Positions 38,004 through 46,276 of a DNA stretch of 64,000 nt are shown here, one piece after another. Numbering within the stretch: position 1 is the stretch's first letter; each line of letters starts with the position of its first letter. The notes under the pieces were generated by a model. The model was given only the letters and a program-made list of their open reading frames with translations. It was not told where the DNA came from and did no database searches. The stretch comes from a bacterium (GTDB taxonomy: Bacteria; Sysuimicrobiota; Sysuimicrobiia; Sysuimicrobiales; Segetimicrobiaceae), in NCBI GenBank assembly GCA_035308905.1, contig DATGFS010000011.1, positions 1 to 64,000 of the forward strand, given 5' to 3'. A program made the translations under genes and the position numbers.

Positions 38004-38555
38004 TCATGTTCCGCTCCTGAGCGCGCTGAGATACAGGGCCGCACCGATCAGGAGGATGCCGAGAGCCATGTACAGGAGTTCAATCGGCTTTCCATAGTCC
38101 AGGCGGAGACTCTGCTGAAAAAATTCAATCACGAGGGCGAGCAGCACGACCCGCCCGAGACGCTCTTTCAGATCGTCGACGCTTTGGATGATAAGCGTCC
38201 GTGGCGCGTTTTCGGATGCGCCGGCCGCATCGATCCTGGCGATAAACAATTCGTACAGACCCAGCGCGAAGATAATCAGAATCGCCGCCAGTAGGTAGCC
38301 CTCCACCATCTGCAATACGTTGCCAAGCGGGACGATGCGACCAAAGGGACCCGCCGCGCCGGTCCCAAAGGATTTCTGCACCGAGCCGACCAATTGCACG
38401 GCTTCCAGGGTCGTCACGATGACGACACCGATGGCGGCAGCCGCGACCGCTATGACCGGAACGATGATGATGTAGCGGACGGCCCAGAGGGTCCGCTCGA
38501 AGACTTTGATGTGGCTCACCTCTCCGGCGGTCTGCGGTGGTGGTCGGCGAGGCAT
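38004..38555 (-). CDS. UPF0114 (YqhA) family membrane protein
   Basis: 183 residues. FERTLWAVRYIIIVPVIAVA, FALGLYELFIARIDAA and LKERLGRVVLLALVIEFFQQ are typical of the YqhA/UPF0114 family, with four membrane segments. Function is not known. It is the first host gene to the right of the element, ending ten bases after the attachment repeat. Confidence 0.85.
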   Translation of the reverse strand: MPRRPPPQTAGEVSHIKVFERTLWAVRYIIIVPVIAVAAAAIGVVIVTTLEAVQLVGSVQKSFGTGAAGPFGRIVPLGNVLQMVEGYLLAAILIIFALGLYELFIARIDAAGASENAPRTLIIQSVDDLKERLGRVVLLALVIEFFQQSLRLDYGKPIELLYMALGILLIGAALYLSALRSGT

Positions 38556-38793
38556 CCGATCCAGGCTGGCAGGAGGTTCCCTGACACGCCGGTCGTCCCC
38601 TGCGAAGCTACTCTGAGCGGCGGGACCGGCGGATTTCTGCGACGCGTTACGCGGCCAAAGAAGGGGATAAATAGGCTATACGGCGGCACTCTCCGCGGTA
38701 GAGCATAAAGGACATCGAAGTTGATTCGTCTAATACCGCGGCGCCGGGCAGTCAACAATCGCCGGGGGGCCTGGGAGGAGGAACTCACAACCG

Positions 38794-39027
38794 ATGTCCC
38801 ACGGAGACGGACGGCCGGAGCGTCGCGACGCGTCGATCCCGGGGAAATGGCAACGGACGCAGTTTGAATTCTCCTCCAAGCAGATCGCCGCTTTCGGCTT
38901 CTCCGAGCAGGTCGTCGAGTATTGCCGTCAGCGCGCCCGCGAGACGAAACGCCTGCCCCATGAAATTCTCATCGACATCGTGGAGATCGCCGTTCGGGCA
39001 CATCTGCCGACGTCGTCCACTCGCTAA
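38794..39027 (+). CDS. Small RHH-like protein, paralogue A
   Basis: 77 residues with a strong GGAGGAGG ribosome site. WQRTQFEFSSKQIAAFGFSE, then VVEYCRQRARETKRLPHEIL and IDIVEIAVRA. The same pattern occurs in the protein at 47672-47929 (paralogue B). A short strand followed by two helices with a polar turn resembles a ribbon-helix-helix DNA-binding fold (Arc/MetJ), but this is only inferred. It stands alone, between convergent genes. Confidence 0.6.
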   Translation: MSHGDGRPERRDASIPGKWQRTQFEFSSKQIAAFGFSEQVVEYCRQRARETKRLPHEILIDIVEIAVRAHLPTSSTR

Positions 39028-39037
39028 GTTCTAAAAC

Positions 39038-39973
39038 TCAGACGGCCGTGCGCCGGCCGATCTGCGCCGCGTGCGGGTTCAGGGCGACGCTGAGTCCGTC
39101 GCCGATGATGTTGAGCAGCAGCACCAGCAGGAAGATCGCGGCGCCCGGGAAGGTCGGCACCCACCACGCCGTCGTGGCGTACTGCAGACCATTGCTCAGC
39201 ATCCCGCCGAGGCTGATCACGTTCGGGTCGCCCACGCCGAGGAAGCTCAGCGAGGCCTCGCTGAGGATCCCGTAGGACGTCAGAATCGCCATCATCGCCA
39301 GCACGGGCGGCAGCGCGTTCGGCAGGATCTCGCGGAACACGATGCGGCGATTGGAAGCGCCGCAGGCCCGAGCACTCTCCACGAACTCCGCCGCCTTGAG
39401 CGACAGCACCTCGGCGCGGGCAATCCGCGCGATCTGCGGCCACCCTGTGATGCCCAGCAGCAGGATCACGCTCGCGAAGCGGCCGCCGAACAAGTACGCG
39501 ACCAGCAGCGCGAGAAAGAACCCCGGGAGGATCAGCAGCGCGTCGGCCGTCCGCATCAGCACCGCCTCGACCCAGCTGCCGTAATAGCCGGCGAGCAGCC
39601 CGACGACCAGTCCGATCGAGATCGCGATCAGCGCGACCGACAGCCCCACCAGAAACGACGCGCGAATGCCGTAGGCCATTCTCGTGAGCACGTCGCGGCC
39701 GAGGTAGTCGGCGCCAAGAAGATGCGCCGCCGACATCGGCTGCAGCGTGTCCGTGGACATCGTGTTCGGATTCCACGGCAGCACCATGTGCGCCGCGAGC
39801 GCGCCGAATCCGAGCGCGGCCAGCGCGCACAGCGCGGCCATCGGCACGGGCTGGCGGCGCAGCGCCAGCCACACGTACTGCGTCCGTCCAAGCCGCCCGC
39901 CGGCGGCGGGCCTCCCCCCGGCGCGGGGCCGCGGCAGCGCCGTGTCAGGCGTGGCGGCGGGGCCCACCGGCAT
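39038..39973 (-). CDS. ABC peptide-type permease (DppC-like)
   Basis: 311 residues. HLLGADYLGRDVLTRMAYGI is the DppC/OppC signature, and FVESARACGASNRRIVFREI is the ATPase-contact loop. Six membrane segments. The ATG overlaps the DppB-like stop by one base (TGATG). The N-terminal 30 residues are Pro/Gly-rich and probably cytoplasmic. Last gene of the catabolic operon. The two ATPase subunits usual for this family are missing from the window. Confidence 0.92.
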   Translation of the reverse strand: MPVGPAATPDTALPRPRAGGRPAAGGRLGRTQYVWLALRRQPVPMAALCALAALGFGALAAHMVLPWNPNTMSTDTLQPMSAAHLLGADYLGRDVLTRMAYGIRASFLVGLSVALIAISIGLVVGLLAGYYGSWVEAVLMRTADALLILPGFFLALLVAYLFGGRFASVILLLGITGWPQIARIARAEVLSLKAAEFVESARACGASNRRIVFREILPNALPPVLAMMAILTSYGILSEASLSFLGVGDPNVISLGGMLSNGLQYATTAWWVPTFPGAAIFLLVLLLNIIGDGLSVALNPHAAQIGRRTAV

Positions 39974-40941
39974 CACCCATACCTGACGCGGGGATCGAGC
40001 AGGGCGTACACCAGGTCCACGGCGAGGTTCGCCAGCACCACCCCGCTGCCGATGATCATGAAGAAGCCGAGCACGACCGGATAGTCGTGTTCGAGAATCG
40101 CGCCGAAGATGATGCGTCCGGTGCCCGGCCACGCAAACACGATCTCGGTCATGACGGCGCCGGCGAACATTGTGCCGAGCTGCAGCCCGAGGACCGTGAC
40201 CACCGAGCGCATCGCGTTGCGCAGGGCGTGTTTGTAGAAGACCTTGTGCTCGGTCAGCCCCTTCATCCGCGCGGTCATGAGGTAGTACTTGCGCGATTCT
40301 TCGATGATCGCCGCGCGGGTGAGACGGGTGAACGACGCCGAGTACCACCAGGCGAGCACGCCGAGGGGCAGCACCATGTGCCAGGCGACGTCGGCGGCTC
40401 TCGCCAGCCCTTGGGTGGACGCCCCCAGCGTCGCCATGCCCTGCGTCGGGAACCAGTGCAGCGTGCTCGCGAAGACGACGATGAAAATCACGCTCAGCCA
40501 AAACGGCGGCGTGGCGTAGCTCACCAGCGACGCGGCGCCGATCGCATAATCCACGCCTGAACCGGCCCGGCGCGCCGCCGTCATCCCGAGAAACACGCCG
40601 CCGATCGCCGCCAGCAGCACGCTCGGGATCATGAGCAGCAGGGTATTGGGCAGGGCGTCCGCGAGGATGGCGGCGACCGACTGAAAGTTGATCTGCGAGT
40701 ACCCGAGATTTCCGCGGGCGACGTTCCCCACGTAGGCGAGATACTGCGCCCAGAGCGGACGGTCGAGCCCCCAGGCGTGGCGGATGTTGTCGAGCGCCTG
40801 CGCGCTGACGGCTTGTCCGCCGTAGAGGTAGGTGACCGGATCCCCCGGCGCCACGTGAATCAGCACGAAGGCCGTGGTGATCACCACGCCCATCAGCACC
40901 AGGCTCTGGACCAGCCTCCCCGCCACGTACCGATGGGTCAT
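39973..40941 (-). CDS. ABC peptide-type permease (DppB-like)
   Basis: 322 residues. RLVQSLVLMGVVITTAFVLI, HVAPGDPVTYLYGG and MTARMKGLTEHKVFYKHALR (EAA loop) are DppB/OppB features, and VFAWPGTGRIIFGAILEHDY is the conserved end. It pairs with the DppC-like subunit next to it to import the ligand delivered by the family-5 binding protein two genes upstream. Confidence 0.92.
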   Translation of the reverse strand: MTHRYVAGRLVQSLVLMGVVITTAFVLIHVAPGDPVTYLYGGQAVSAQALDNIRHAWGLDRPLWAQYLAYVGNVARGNLGYSQINFQSVAAILADALPNTLLLMIPSVLLAAIGGVFLGMTAARRAGSGVDYAIGAASLVSYATPPFWLSVIFIVVFASTLHWFPTQGMATLGASTQGLARAADVAWHMVLPLGVLAWWYSASFTRLTRAAIIEESRKYYLMTARMKGLTEHKVFYKHALRNAMRSVVTVLGLQLGTMFAGAVMTEIVFAWPGTGRIIFGAILEHDYPVVLGFFMIIGSGVVLANLAVDLVYALLDPRVRYG

Positions 40942-40970
40942 GCGCGCAGCGTCACATCAGCCGCGTCACA

Positions 40971-41645
40971 TCATCGAGGGACGGCGGCATCCCAAGCCTC
41001 GAGGATCTCGCCGGACCTGGTCGGGACGGCGAGCCGGCGGAGGAACCGCATCGCGTCGTCGTGGTACTGCGGCTCCATCGGCCCGACGCAGTCCTCCGGC
41101 ACGACCGGAAAGAACCCCACGTTCAACGCGTGCCACGCGGTCGGCAGGATGCCGACCTCGGTGGCGATCCCGGTGTGGATGAGCGTCCGGACGCGGTGCA
41201 GCCGGAGCACCACCTCGAGCGGCGTCCCGATAAACGCGTCCACCCGGAACTTCCGGATGATGATCTCGCCCGGCTGGGGCTTCAACTCGTCGATCGTCGC
41301 CCAGCCGGGCGTGTCCTCCACGAGCGCGTTGAGCTTCCAGCTCTCCGCCGGGTCGGTGAGGCGCTGGTAGTCGGACCGGATCCGCACGTCGGTGACGCTG
41401 CCGAAGTTCGGCAGGTTGGTGTACTGCGTGTACATCACCCGGACGCCGCGCCGCCGCGCCTCGTCGAGAAACCGGACCAGCGGCGGCAGAATGCGGCTCA
41501 CGTCGATGCGCCGGCCGGCCCGGTCGTACACGCCGCCGGCGCCCGTGTTGTCCTTCTGCATGTCGTGCACGATCACGGCGGTCTGCTGCGGATGGACGAT
41601 CTCGGCCAGCGACTCCGGAATCTCCCGGCCCTGAAACGTCAGCAC
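40971..41645 (-). CDS. Isochorismatase-family hydrolase lacking the catalytic Cys
   Basis: 224 residues. TAVIVHDMQKDNTGAGG has the catalytic Asp28, and IIIRKFRVDAFIGTPLEVVL the Lys132. At the nucleophile position (IATEVGILPTAWHAL) the usual Cys is Gly165. Amidases of this fold need the Cys, whereas isochorismatase and PhzD, which hydrolyse a vinyl ether, do not. The reaction is therefore probably not a nicotinamidase- or biuret-type amide cleavage. It sits between the binding protein and the permeases of the operon, so its substrate is probably the imported compound. Confidence 0.8.
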   Translation of the reverse strand: MLTFQGREIPESLAEIVHPQQTAVIVHDMQKDNTGAGGVYDRAGRRIDVSRILPPLVRFLDEARRRGVRVMYTQYTNLPNFGSVTDVRIRSDYQRLTDPAESWKLNALVEDTPGWATIDELKPQPGEIIIRKFRVDAFIGTPLEVVLRLHRVRTLIHTGIATEVGILPTAWHALNVGFFPVVPEDCVGPMEPQYHDDAMRFLRRLAVPTRSGEILEAWDAAVPR

Positions 41646-41658
41646 GGTGTCCCCCCTG

Positions 41659-43278
41659 CTAGCTCGTGATGCGGGCGTCTTCGACGGACTGCATCGTGCC
41701 GACCAGGGAATCGACCGGGTGCACGCCGGCGACGTAGCTGTACCACAGGTCGACCCCGTTCGCGCTGTACAGCGGCATCATCGGCACTTCCTGATGCACG
41801 AGCGTCTGGATCTGCGAGTACACCGGCCGCCGCTTCGCCCGATCCGTCGTCGCCCGCGCCTGCTGGATCCACTCGCTCACCTGCGCGTTGCTCCAGGCCG
41901 AGAAATTCGTCCCGCCGGGCTGTGCGTTCTTCGCGTTGACGTACTCGCAAATCGCCGCGGGGTCCATCTGTTTGGAGATGAACAGCGTCCACAGGCAACC
42001 CGCGGTGTCCTGGCGCCGGATGCGGCCGATGTATTCTCCGTACGTATAGGCCTTGATGTCCGCCGCGATGCCGACCGCGCCCAGCATCTCCTTGAGGGCC
42101 TCGGACAGTTTGACGCGAAAGCCCTCGGTCGCGAGGATGGTGACCGGGAAGCGCGTGCCGCCCTTCCGGGGCAGGCCCGCTTCGTCCAGCAGCGCGTTCG
42201 CCTTCGCCACGCTGTAGTCGTACGGCGCGATGTGGGGCTCGTGGGCCCACTTCGTGGCCGGCGTATCGAGGATCAGCGACTCCTGCGGCCGGCCGAAGCC
42301 GAACAGCAGGGTCTTGACGATGAAGGCCTTGTCGATCGCGTGGGCCAGCGCCTGCCGCACCTTCACGTTGTTGAACGGCGGCTTGGTCGTGTTGACGAAC
42401 AGATACTGCCCCCAGTTCTGCTCGTACTCCGACGAAACCATCCCCGCGGGCTTCGCCTCGACGATGCGCCGCATCTGGTCGTACGGGGGCCCCCCGGGGA
42501 TGCCCTGGGAGAGGACCGCGTCGAGTCCGTGGTTGAGGAACGACAGCAGGCCGGTCGACGCGTCGGGCGCGACCTTGAAGAAGACCTGATCGATGGCCGG
42601 CTTCGGCGCCCGGAAGTAACTGGGGTTCCGGGTGAACGAGATGTGATCACCGTGCTGCCACTCGGTGAGGATGTACGGACCGGAGCCGACCGGCTGGCGG
42701 AGATACTTGTTGGTGCGCGGATCGCTCCCCCCCCACAGATGCGCCGGGATGATCCCCATGGGCGAGATGAACGGCAGCATGAGCACGTTCGGACCGTCGA
42801 AGCGAAGCACGGCCGTGTACTTGTCCGGCGTCTCGACCGTCTTGAGGTTCGACAAGAAGGCGCCCAGCGACGAGGCGACGTTCTGATCGACGAGCAGCTC
42901 ATAGGTGAACTTGACGTCCTCCGACGTCAGTTCTTTGCCGTCGGTGAATTTCACGCCGGGCTCGAGGGCGAAGGTGAACATGTCGGCCCGATCGCTCACC
43001 TTCCACGACTTGGCGATGCCGGGCACGAGCTGGCCCGCGGGACTGTAGTCGGTGAGCCCGTTATAGACCAGCCGGTTGGTCTCCGGCCAGTTCGTCGACT
43101 CGAGCACGGGATTGAATCCGAAGACCGGCTCGCTCTGCAAGATCCGCAGCGCTTTGGGCGCCGCGCCGGACGCCGGCCCGTGCTCGGCCAGCCACGCGAG
43201 CGACGTCGACGCGAGCGCCGCGGCCGCCGCGGAGCGCACAAAACCCCGTCTGGTGATCCGTCCCCCCTTGCTGCTCAT
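41659..43278 (-). CDS. ABC peptide-type (family 5) binding protein, Tat signal
   Basis: About 539 residues. ITRRGFVRSAAAAALASTSL is a twin-arginine signal peptide, implying export in folded form. YNGLTDYSPAGQLVPGIAKS, WKVSDRADMFTFALEPGVKF, then DGKELTSEDVKFTYELL and VRQALAHAIDKAFIVKTLLF are family-5 markers. The family takes peptides, nickel, opines and many other ligands. The oxidoreductase, cupin, tautomerase and hydrolase around it point to a small organic acid or aromatic. ATG 43278 follows GGGGGAT, and a 26-residue upstream extension is unlikely. Confidence 0.9.
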   Translation of the reverse strand: MSSKGGRITRRGFVRSAAAAALASTSLAWLAEHGPASGAAPKALRILQSEPVFGFNPVLESTNWPETNRLVYNGLTDYSPAGQLVPGIAKSWKVSDRADMFTFALEPGVKFTDGKELTSEDVKFTYELLVDQNVASSLGAFLSNLKTVETPDKYTAVLRFDGPNVLMLPFISPMGIIPAHLWGGSDPRTNKYLRQPVGSGPYILTEWQHGDHISFTRNPSYFRAPKPAIDQVFFKVAPDASTGLLSFLNHGLDAVLSQGIPGGPPYDQMRRIVEAKPAGMVSSEYEQNWGQYLFVNTTKPPFNNVKVRQALAHAIDKAFIVKTLLFGFGRPQESLILDTPATKWAHEPHIAPYDYSVAKANALLDEAGLPRKGGTRFPVTILATEGFRVKLSEALKEMLGAVGIAADIKAYTYGEYIGRIRRQDTAGCLWTLFISKQMDPAAICEYVNAKNAQPGGTNFSAWSNAQVSEWIQQARATTDRAKRRPVYSQIQTLVHQEVPMMPLYSANGVDLWYSYVAGVHPVDSLVGTMQSVEDARITS

Positions 43279-43327
43279 TCGCGATCCCCCATCCCTCTCG
43301 ATTCGCGTTGTCTTGCCTGCCGCTACG

Positions 43328-43759
43328 CTACTCGCGTGTTGCGCGGGCCGCGGCATCCTTGAGCTGCTGCGCGCGCTCCGGACCGACGATGGGCTCGAGA
43401 CTGGTGGACGTTCCCCCGATGCCGAACACGTTGACCGCGGGTTCGCCGGTGGCGCGGAGGATGTAGCGATACCCCTTGGGGAGGTAGATCTGCTGCCCTT
43501 CGCGGACGACGACGTCGCCGCGGTCCCCTTCGCCGCCCTCCCAGATGAGCCGGATGCTGCCCTTCGCCACGTAAAACGACTCTTCGCTCTTGCCTTCCCA
43601 CTTCAGGTCGGCCATGTCCGGCTCATGATTGCAGACGCCCATCCGGAGGGCCTCGCTGCCGACGGTTTCCCGGCAGATGGTGTATCGCGTGTGCATGCCC
43701 TTCGTAAGATCCATCGCCGGGAGGTCGGCGGCGGTCAGCTTGACGACTTTTGACATCAC
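43328..43759 (-). CDS. Cupin-domain protein
   Basis: 143 residues. The double-stranded beta-helix has HEPDMADLKWEGKSEESFYV, KGSIRLIWEGGEGDRGDVVV and REGQQIYLPKGYRYILRATG. The first cupin motif is GxN-x-x-E-like and lacks the full HxH metal pair, so a metal site is uncertain. Possible roles are an isomerase, a dioxygenase-like enzyme or a ligand sensor. It lies between the tautomerase and the binding-protein gene in the same operon. Confidence 0.8.
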   Translation of the reverse strand: MMSKVVKLTAADLPAMDLTKGMHTRYTICRETVGSEALRMGVCNHEPDMADLKWEGKSEESFYVAKGSIRLIWEGGEGDRGDVVVREGQQIYLPKGYRYILRATGEPAVNVFGIGGTSTSLEPIVGPERAQQLKDAAARATRE

Positions 43760-43787
43760 GTGTGCTCCTCTCTACGAGTGGACCGGA

Positions 43788-43988
43788 TCACCGTTTCTGC
43801 GCCTGCCGGTCGGGCTGCAACACCCCGCCGATGGCCCAGTTCTCCCGCTTGATCTCCTCGATGATGACATGCACCGCGTCGGCCGGGTTCCCCGTCACCC
43901 GCGCCACGACCGCGGTCAGATCGCGCGCCAGCTCCCGTTTCTGATCCATGGAGCGTCCCTCGTACATCTCGACCCTGACGATCGGCAT
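43788..43988 (-). CDS. 4-oxalocrotonate tautomerase family enzyme
   Basis: 66 residues. MPIVRVEMYEGRSMDQKREL leaves Pro1 as N-terminus after removal of Met, the catalytic base of this superfamily. VIIEEIKRENWAIGGVLQPD is the usual end. Small tautomerases move enol/keto double bonds in ring-cleavage products such as 2-hydroxymuconate, which supports an aromatic or unsaturated acid as the substrate of this operon. The ATG follows GGGGAAAGG. Confidence 0.88.
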   Translation of the reverse strand: MPIVRVEMYEGRSMDQKRELARDLTAVVARVTGNPADAVHVIIEEIKRENWAIGGVLQPDRQAQKR

Positions 43989-44001
43989 GCCTTTCCCCCT
44001 C

Positions 44002-45027
44002 TCAGTGAACTGCCGCCGCCACGCGCGGCACGACGTCGGTGACAAACCGCCGCAGGACGTCGCCGACGGACCGGCCGCGCGGCGCGTGCGGACGCACGAT
44101 CACCCGGGTGATGCCGGGCCGCATCGCGGAGGTGAGCTGTCCCGCGACATGGACCGGATCGCCGGCCAAGACCATCCGGTCCACCGCCTCCGGGGGCAGC
44201 AGATGCGCCGCCTCCGCCGCCCGCCGCAGATCCCCCGCGGCGGCGATGTCGACAAACGCCTGAGGCAGCGCGATGCCGAGCCGCTCGAGATAATCCCAGT
44301 GCCCGTATCCGGCTGCCACCCGCATCGCGACGCGCCCCCGCATCACGGCCTCCGCCTCGGCCTGATCGTCGCTGACGCAGGCTTCGAAGCGAAGGGCGAT
44401 GTCCAGCCCGGCGAGGGGCCGTCCGGCCTTCTCCGCGCCGCGTCTGATGCCGTCGAGGAAAAAGTCAACCGCGGACGGGAGCACCGTGTTTGGGATCATG
44501 ATGCCGTCGGCCACTTCGCCGGCCAGCTCGGTGATGCGCGCGCCCTGCGTGGCGAAATACATCGGCACGTGGCTGCGGACCGGACGGAACTGCAGCCGCC
44601 CGGCGTTCAACGAGATGACCTTCCCCTTGACGGTGATTTCTTCGCCGCGGAGGAGGCCGCGGATGAGGGCGACGGACTCCCGCAGCGCCGTCACCGGCTG
44701 CACGGCGCGAATGCCCAATTCCCGGAACCCCGTGCTGCCGACGCCCAGGCCCAGCAGCGCGCGCCCGCCGCTCATCTCGTCGAGCGTGGCGATCGTCGAG
44801 GCCGTGACGGCGGGGTGCCGCGAATACGGGTCTGTGACGCCGGGGCCGATCTGCGCGCGACGGGTGTTCGCCGCGATCGCGGCGCATCCAAGATAACATT
44901 CGCGGAACATCCGGATGTCGGTGTACCAGATCTGGTCGTACCCGAGGTCCTCGCTCAGCCGGGCCAGCTCAACCAGCTCACCGACCGGGTACTCGGCGTT
45001 CAGGAGGACGCCCAACGCCAACGCCAT
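44002..45027 (-). CDS. Luciferase-like monooxygenase, probably F420-dependent
   Basis: 341 residues with the TIM-barrel LLM fold: LARLSEDLGYDQIWYTDIRM, QIGPGVTDPYSRHPAVTAST, LGLGVGSTGFRELGIRAVQP and VPMYFATQGARITELAGEVA. The layout is closer to F420-dependent MER-type members than to FMN-dependent alkanal monooxygenases. That is reinforced by the F420 genes at 6-10 kb, but the cofactor cannot be proved by eye. It is the first gene of the operon of tautomerase, cupin, importer and hydrolase. Confidence 0.85.
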   Translation of the reverse strand: MALALGVLLNAEYPVGELVELARLSEDLGYDQIWYTDIRMFRECYLGCAAIAANTRRAQIGPGVTDPYSRHPAVTASTIATLDEMSGGRALLGLGVGSTGFRELGIRAVQPVTALRESVALIRGLLRGEEITVKGKVISLNAGRLQFRPVRSHVPMYFATQGARITELAGEVADGIMIPNTVLPSAVDFFLDGIRRGAEKAGRPLAGLDIALRFEACVSDDQAEAEAVMRGRVAMRVAAGYGHWDYLERLGIALPQAFVDIAAAGDLRRAAEAAHLLPPEAVDRMVLAGDPVHVAGQLTSAMRPGITRVIVRPHAPRGRSVGDVLRRFVTDVVPRVAAAVH

Positions 45028-45194
45028 CAGATCGGGCCCCTTTCAGTCCGGCGGCCGTCGCATCACTGGGGTGACTGCGGCAACGTGCTCTCATGTGACT
45101 TCACATCCACGGCGCGGTTCCCCTCCCGCGCCTCCCGCGATCGCTCCCACGAAGCGGGAGGGCCGCGAAGGTTTCCCCCACGAACTCCCTCACC

Positions 45195-45998
45195 ATGACG
45201 ACACCCGCCGCATCGAGGACGGATCCGCTGCGCTCCCTGAGAGTCTACACGGCGCCGCGAACCACGCAGACGAGAGGTTTACCCGGACGATACTGGATCG
45301 CGTGCCTTGTTGCGGCGGTGGCGAGCGCGGCGGCGGGCGCGGGGATCGGTCTCGCGGAACGGCACGACGCCCCCGGCATGGTGGTGACGAACGTGCGCCC
45401 GGATCGAGACAACGTCCGCGAGCTCGGAACCGCCGACGACCGGTTCTCCTACATATGGTCGTACGGGTTCTCCACCGGCCTGCACGGCGTGCAGATGTAC
45501 GACCGCAAGATCGACCACGCCGGGCCCGGAGGGTTTCTTCAGGAGGAAGTCTGGAACAATCTGCCGGGATACGTGACGGGGTCGACGTATTTCGAGGAGA
45601 TGTCCGAGGCCTTCTGCGCGGACGACACAACCCGCCGGCAGACGTGGTTCTGCCTCCGCACCGCCCACGATCTCCTCGGCGTCGGCGTCCAGCGCGGGAT
45701 CGCGATTTTCTCGAGGGGCGGATTCACTCCGACGCACACGTTCGGGCCGGACGGGAGTTTCAACGTCGGGATCCGGCACAACGGATCCGCAAACGCGACG
45801 ATCTACGCGAACGGCAGCGCCCGTTTCGCCGGGGCGATCACCGTTGCCTCGTGCACCGGGTGCGGCTATGAAGAGAATATCTTTCACCTTGCGATCGCCG
45901 GGCTGTTGTGGACGGCGTTCGGATTCGTCGTGTGGCGGATCCTACGCCACGATCGGCGGGCGAAACGCCTGGAGCGCGGCGGCGCCGGTCCTGCATAA
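45195..45998 (+). CDS. Membrane protein of unknown function, 267 residues
   Basis: One hydrophobic segment near residues 34-52 (WIACLVAAVASAAAGAGIGL) and one near the end (LAIAGLLWTAFGFVVWRIL). Between them lies an extracytoplasmic domain with Cys pairs (FCADD, FCLRT and SCTGCGYEENI) and a beta-rich GFTPTHTFGPDGSFNVGIRH segment. The final tail is positive (RHDRRAKRLERGG). Family not recognised. It is transcribed away from the catabolic operon. Confidence 0.6.
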   Translation: MTTPAASRTDPLRSLRVYTAPRTTQTRGLPGRYWIACLVAAVASAAAGAGIGLAERHDAPGMVVTNVRPDRDNVRELGTADDRFSYIWSYGFSTGLHGVQMYDRKIDHAGPGGFLQEEVWNNLPGYVTGSTYFEEMSEAFCADDTTRRQTWFCLRTAHDLLGVGVQRGIAIFSRGGFTPTHTFGPDGSFNVGIRHNGSANATIYANGSARFAGAITVASCTGCGYEENIFHLAIAGLLWTAFGFVVWRILRHDRRAKRLERGGAGPA

Positions 45999-46033
45999 CC
46001 CGCGTGGCATCCGGTTCACGAAATGCGCCGGCG

Positions 46034-46192
46034 CTATTCGAACACCAGCGTCTTCGTCACCGCGGGCGGGATCCAGCGGTAGGCCAGCATGTAGGCGAAA
46101 ACGAACGCCCCGGCGGCCAGCAGCAGTGCGCCAGCCTGCGTCGGCAGCGGGATGGCCAGAACGTCGGGTATCGTCGCGCGATAGTGCCACAT
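46034..46192 (-). pseudogene. C-terminal remnant of a membrane protein
   Basis: 52 codons from an ATG, with a few more in frame before it (HQLYKITPFL). WHYRATIPDVLAIPLPTQAG followed by ALLLAAGAFVFAYMLAYRWI is one membrane helix with its loop. It is preceded by an in-frame stop and has no ribosome site. It looks like the last part of a larger membrane protein whose 5' portion is gone. Below the usual length for gene finders. Confidence 0.35.
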
Positions 46193-46244
46193 GAGAAACG
46201 GCGTGATCTTGTAGAGCTGATGACCTGATCAAGTCCGGCGCAGA

Positions 46245-46267
46245 GCCGGCGCGCGCGGGGCGCCGGC
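46245..46267 (-). terminator. GC-rich hairpin after the diguanylate cyclase gene
   Basis: GCCGGCGC and GCGCCGGC pair over a seven-base loop, ten bases after the cyclase stop on the minus strand. No T-run follows, so termination efficiency is doubtful. Confidence 0.35.
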
Positions 46268-46276
46268 CCTCCGCGG

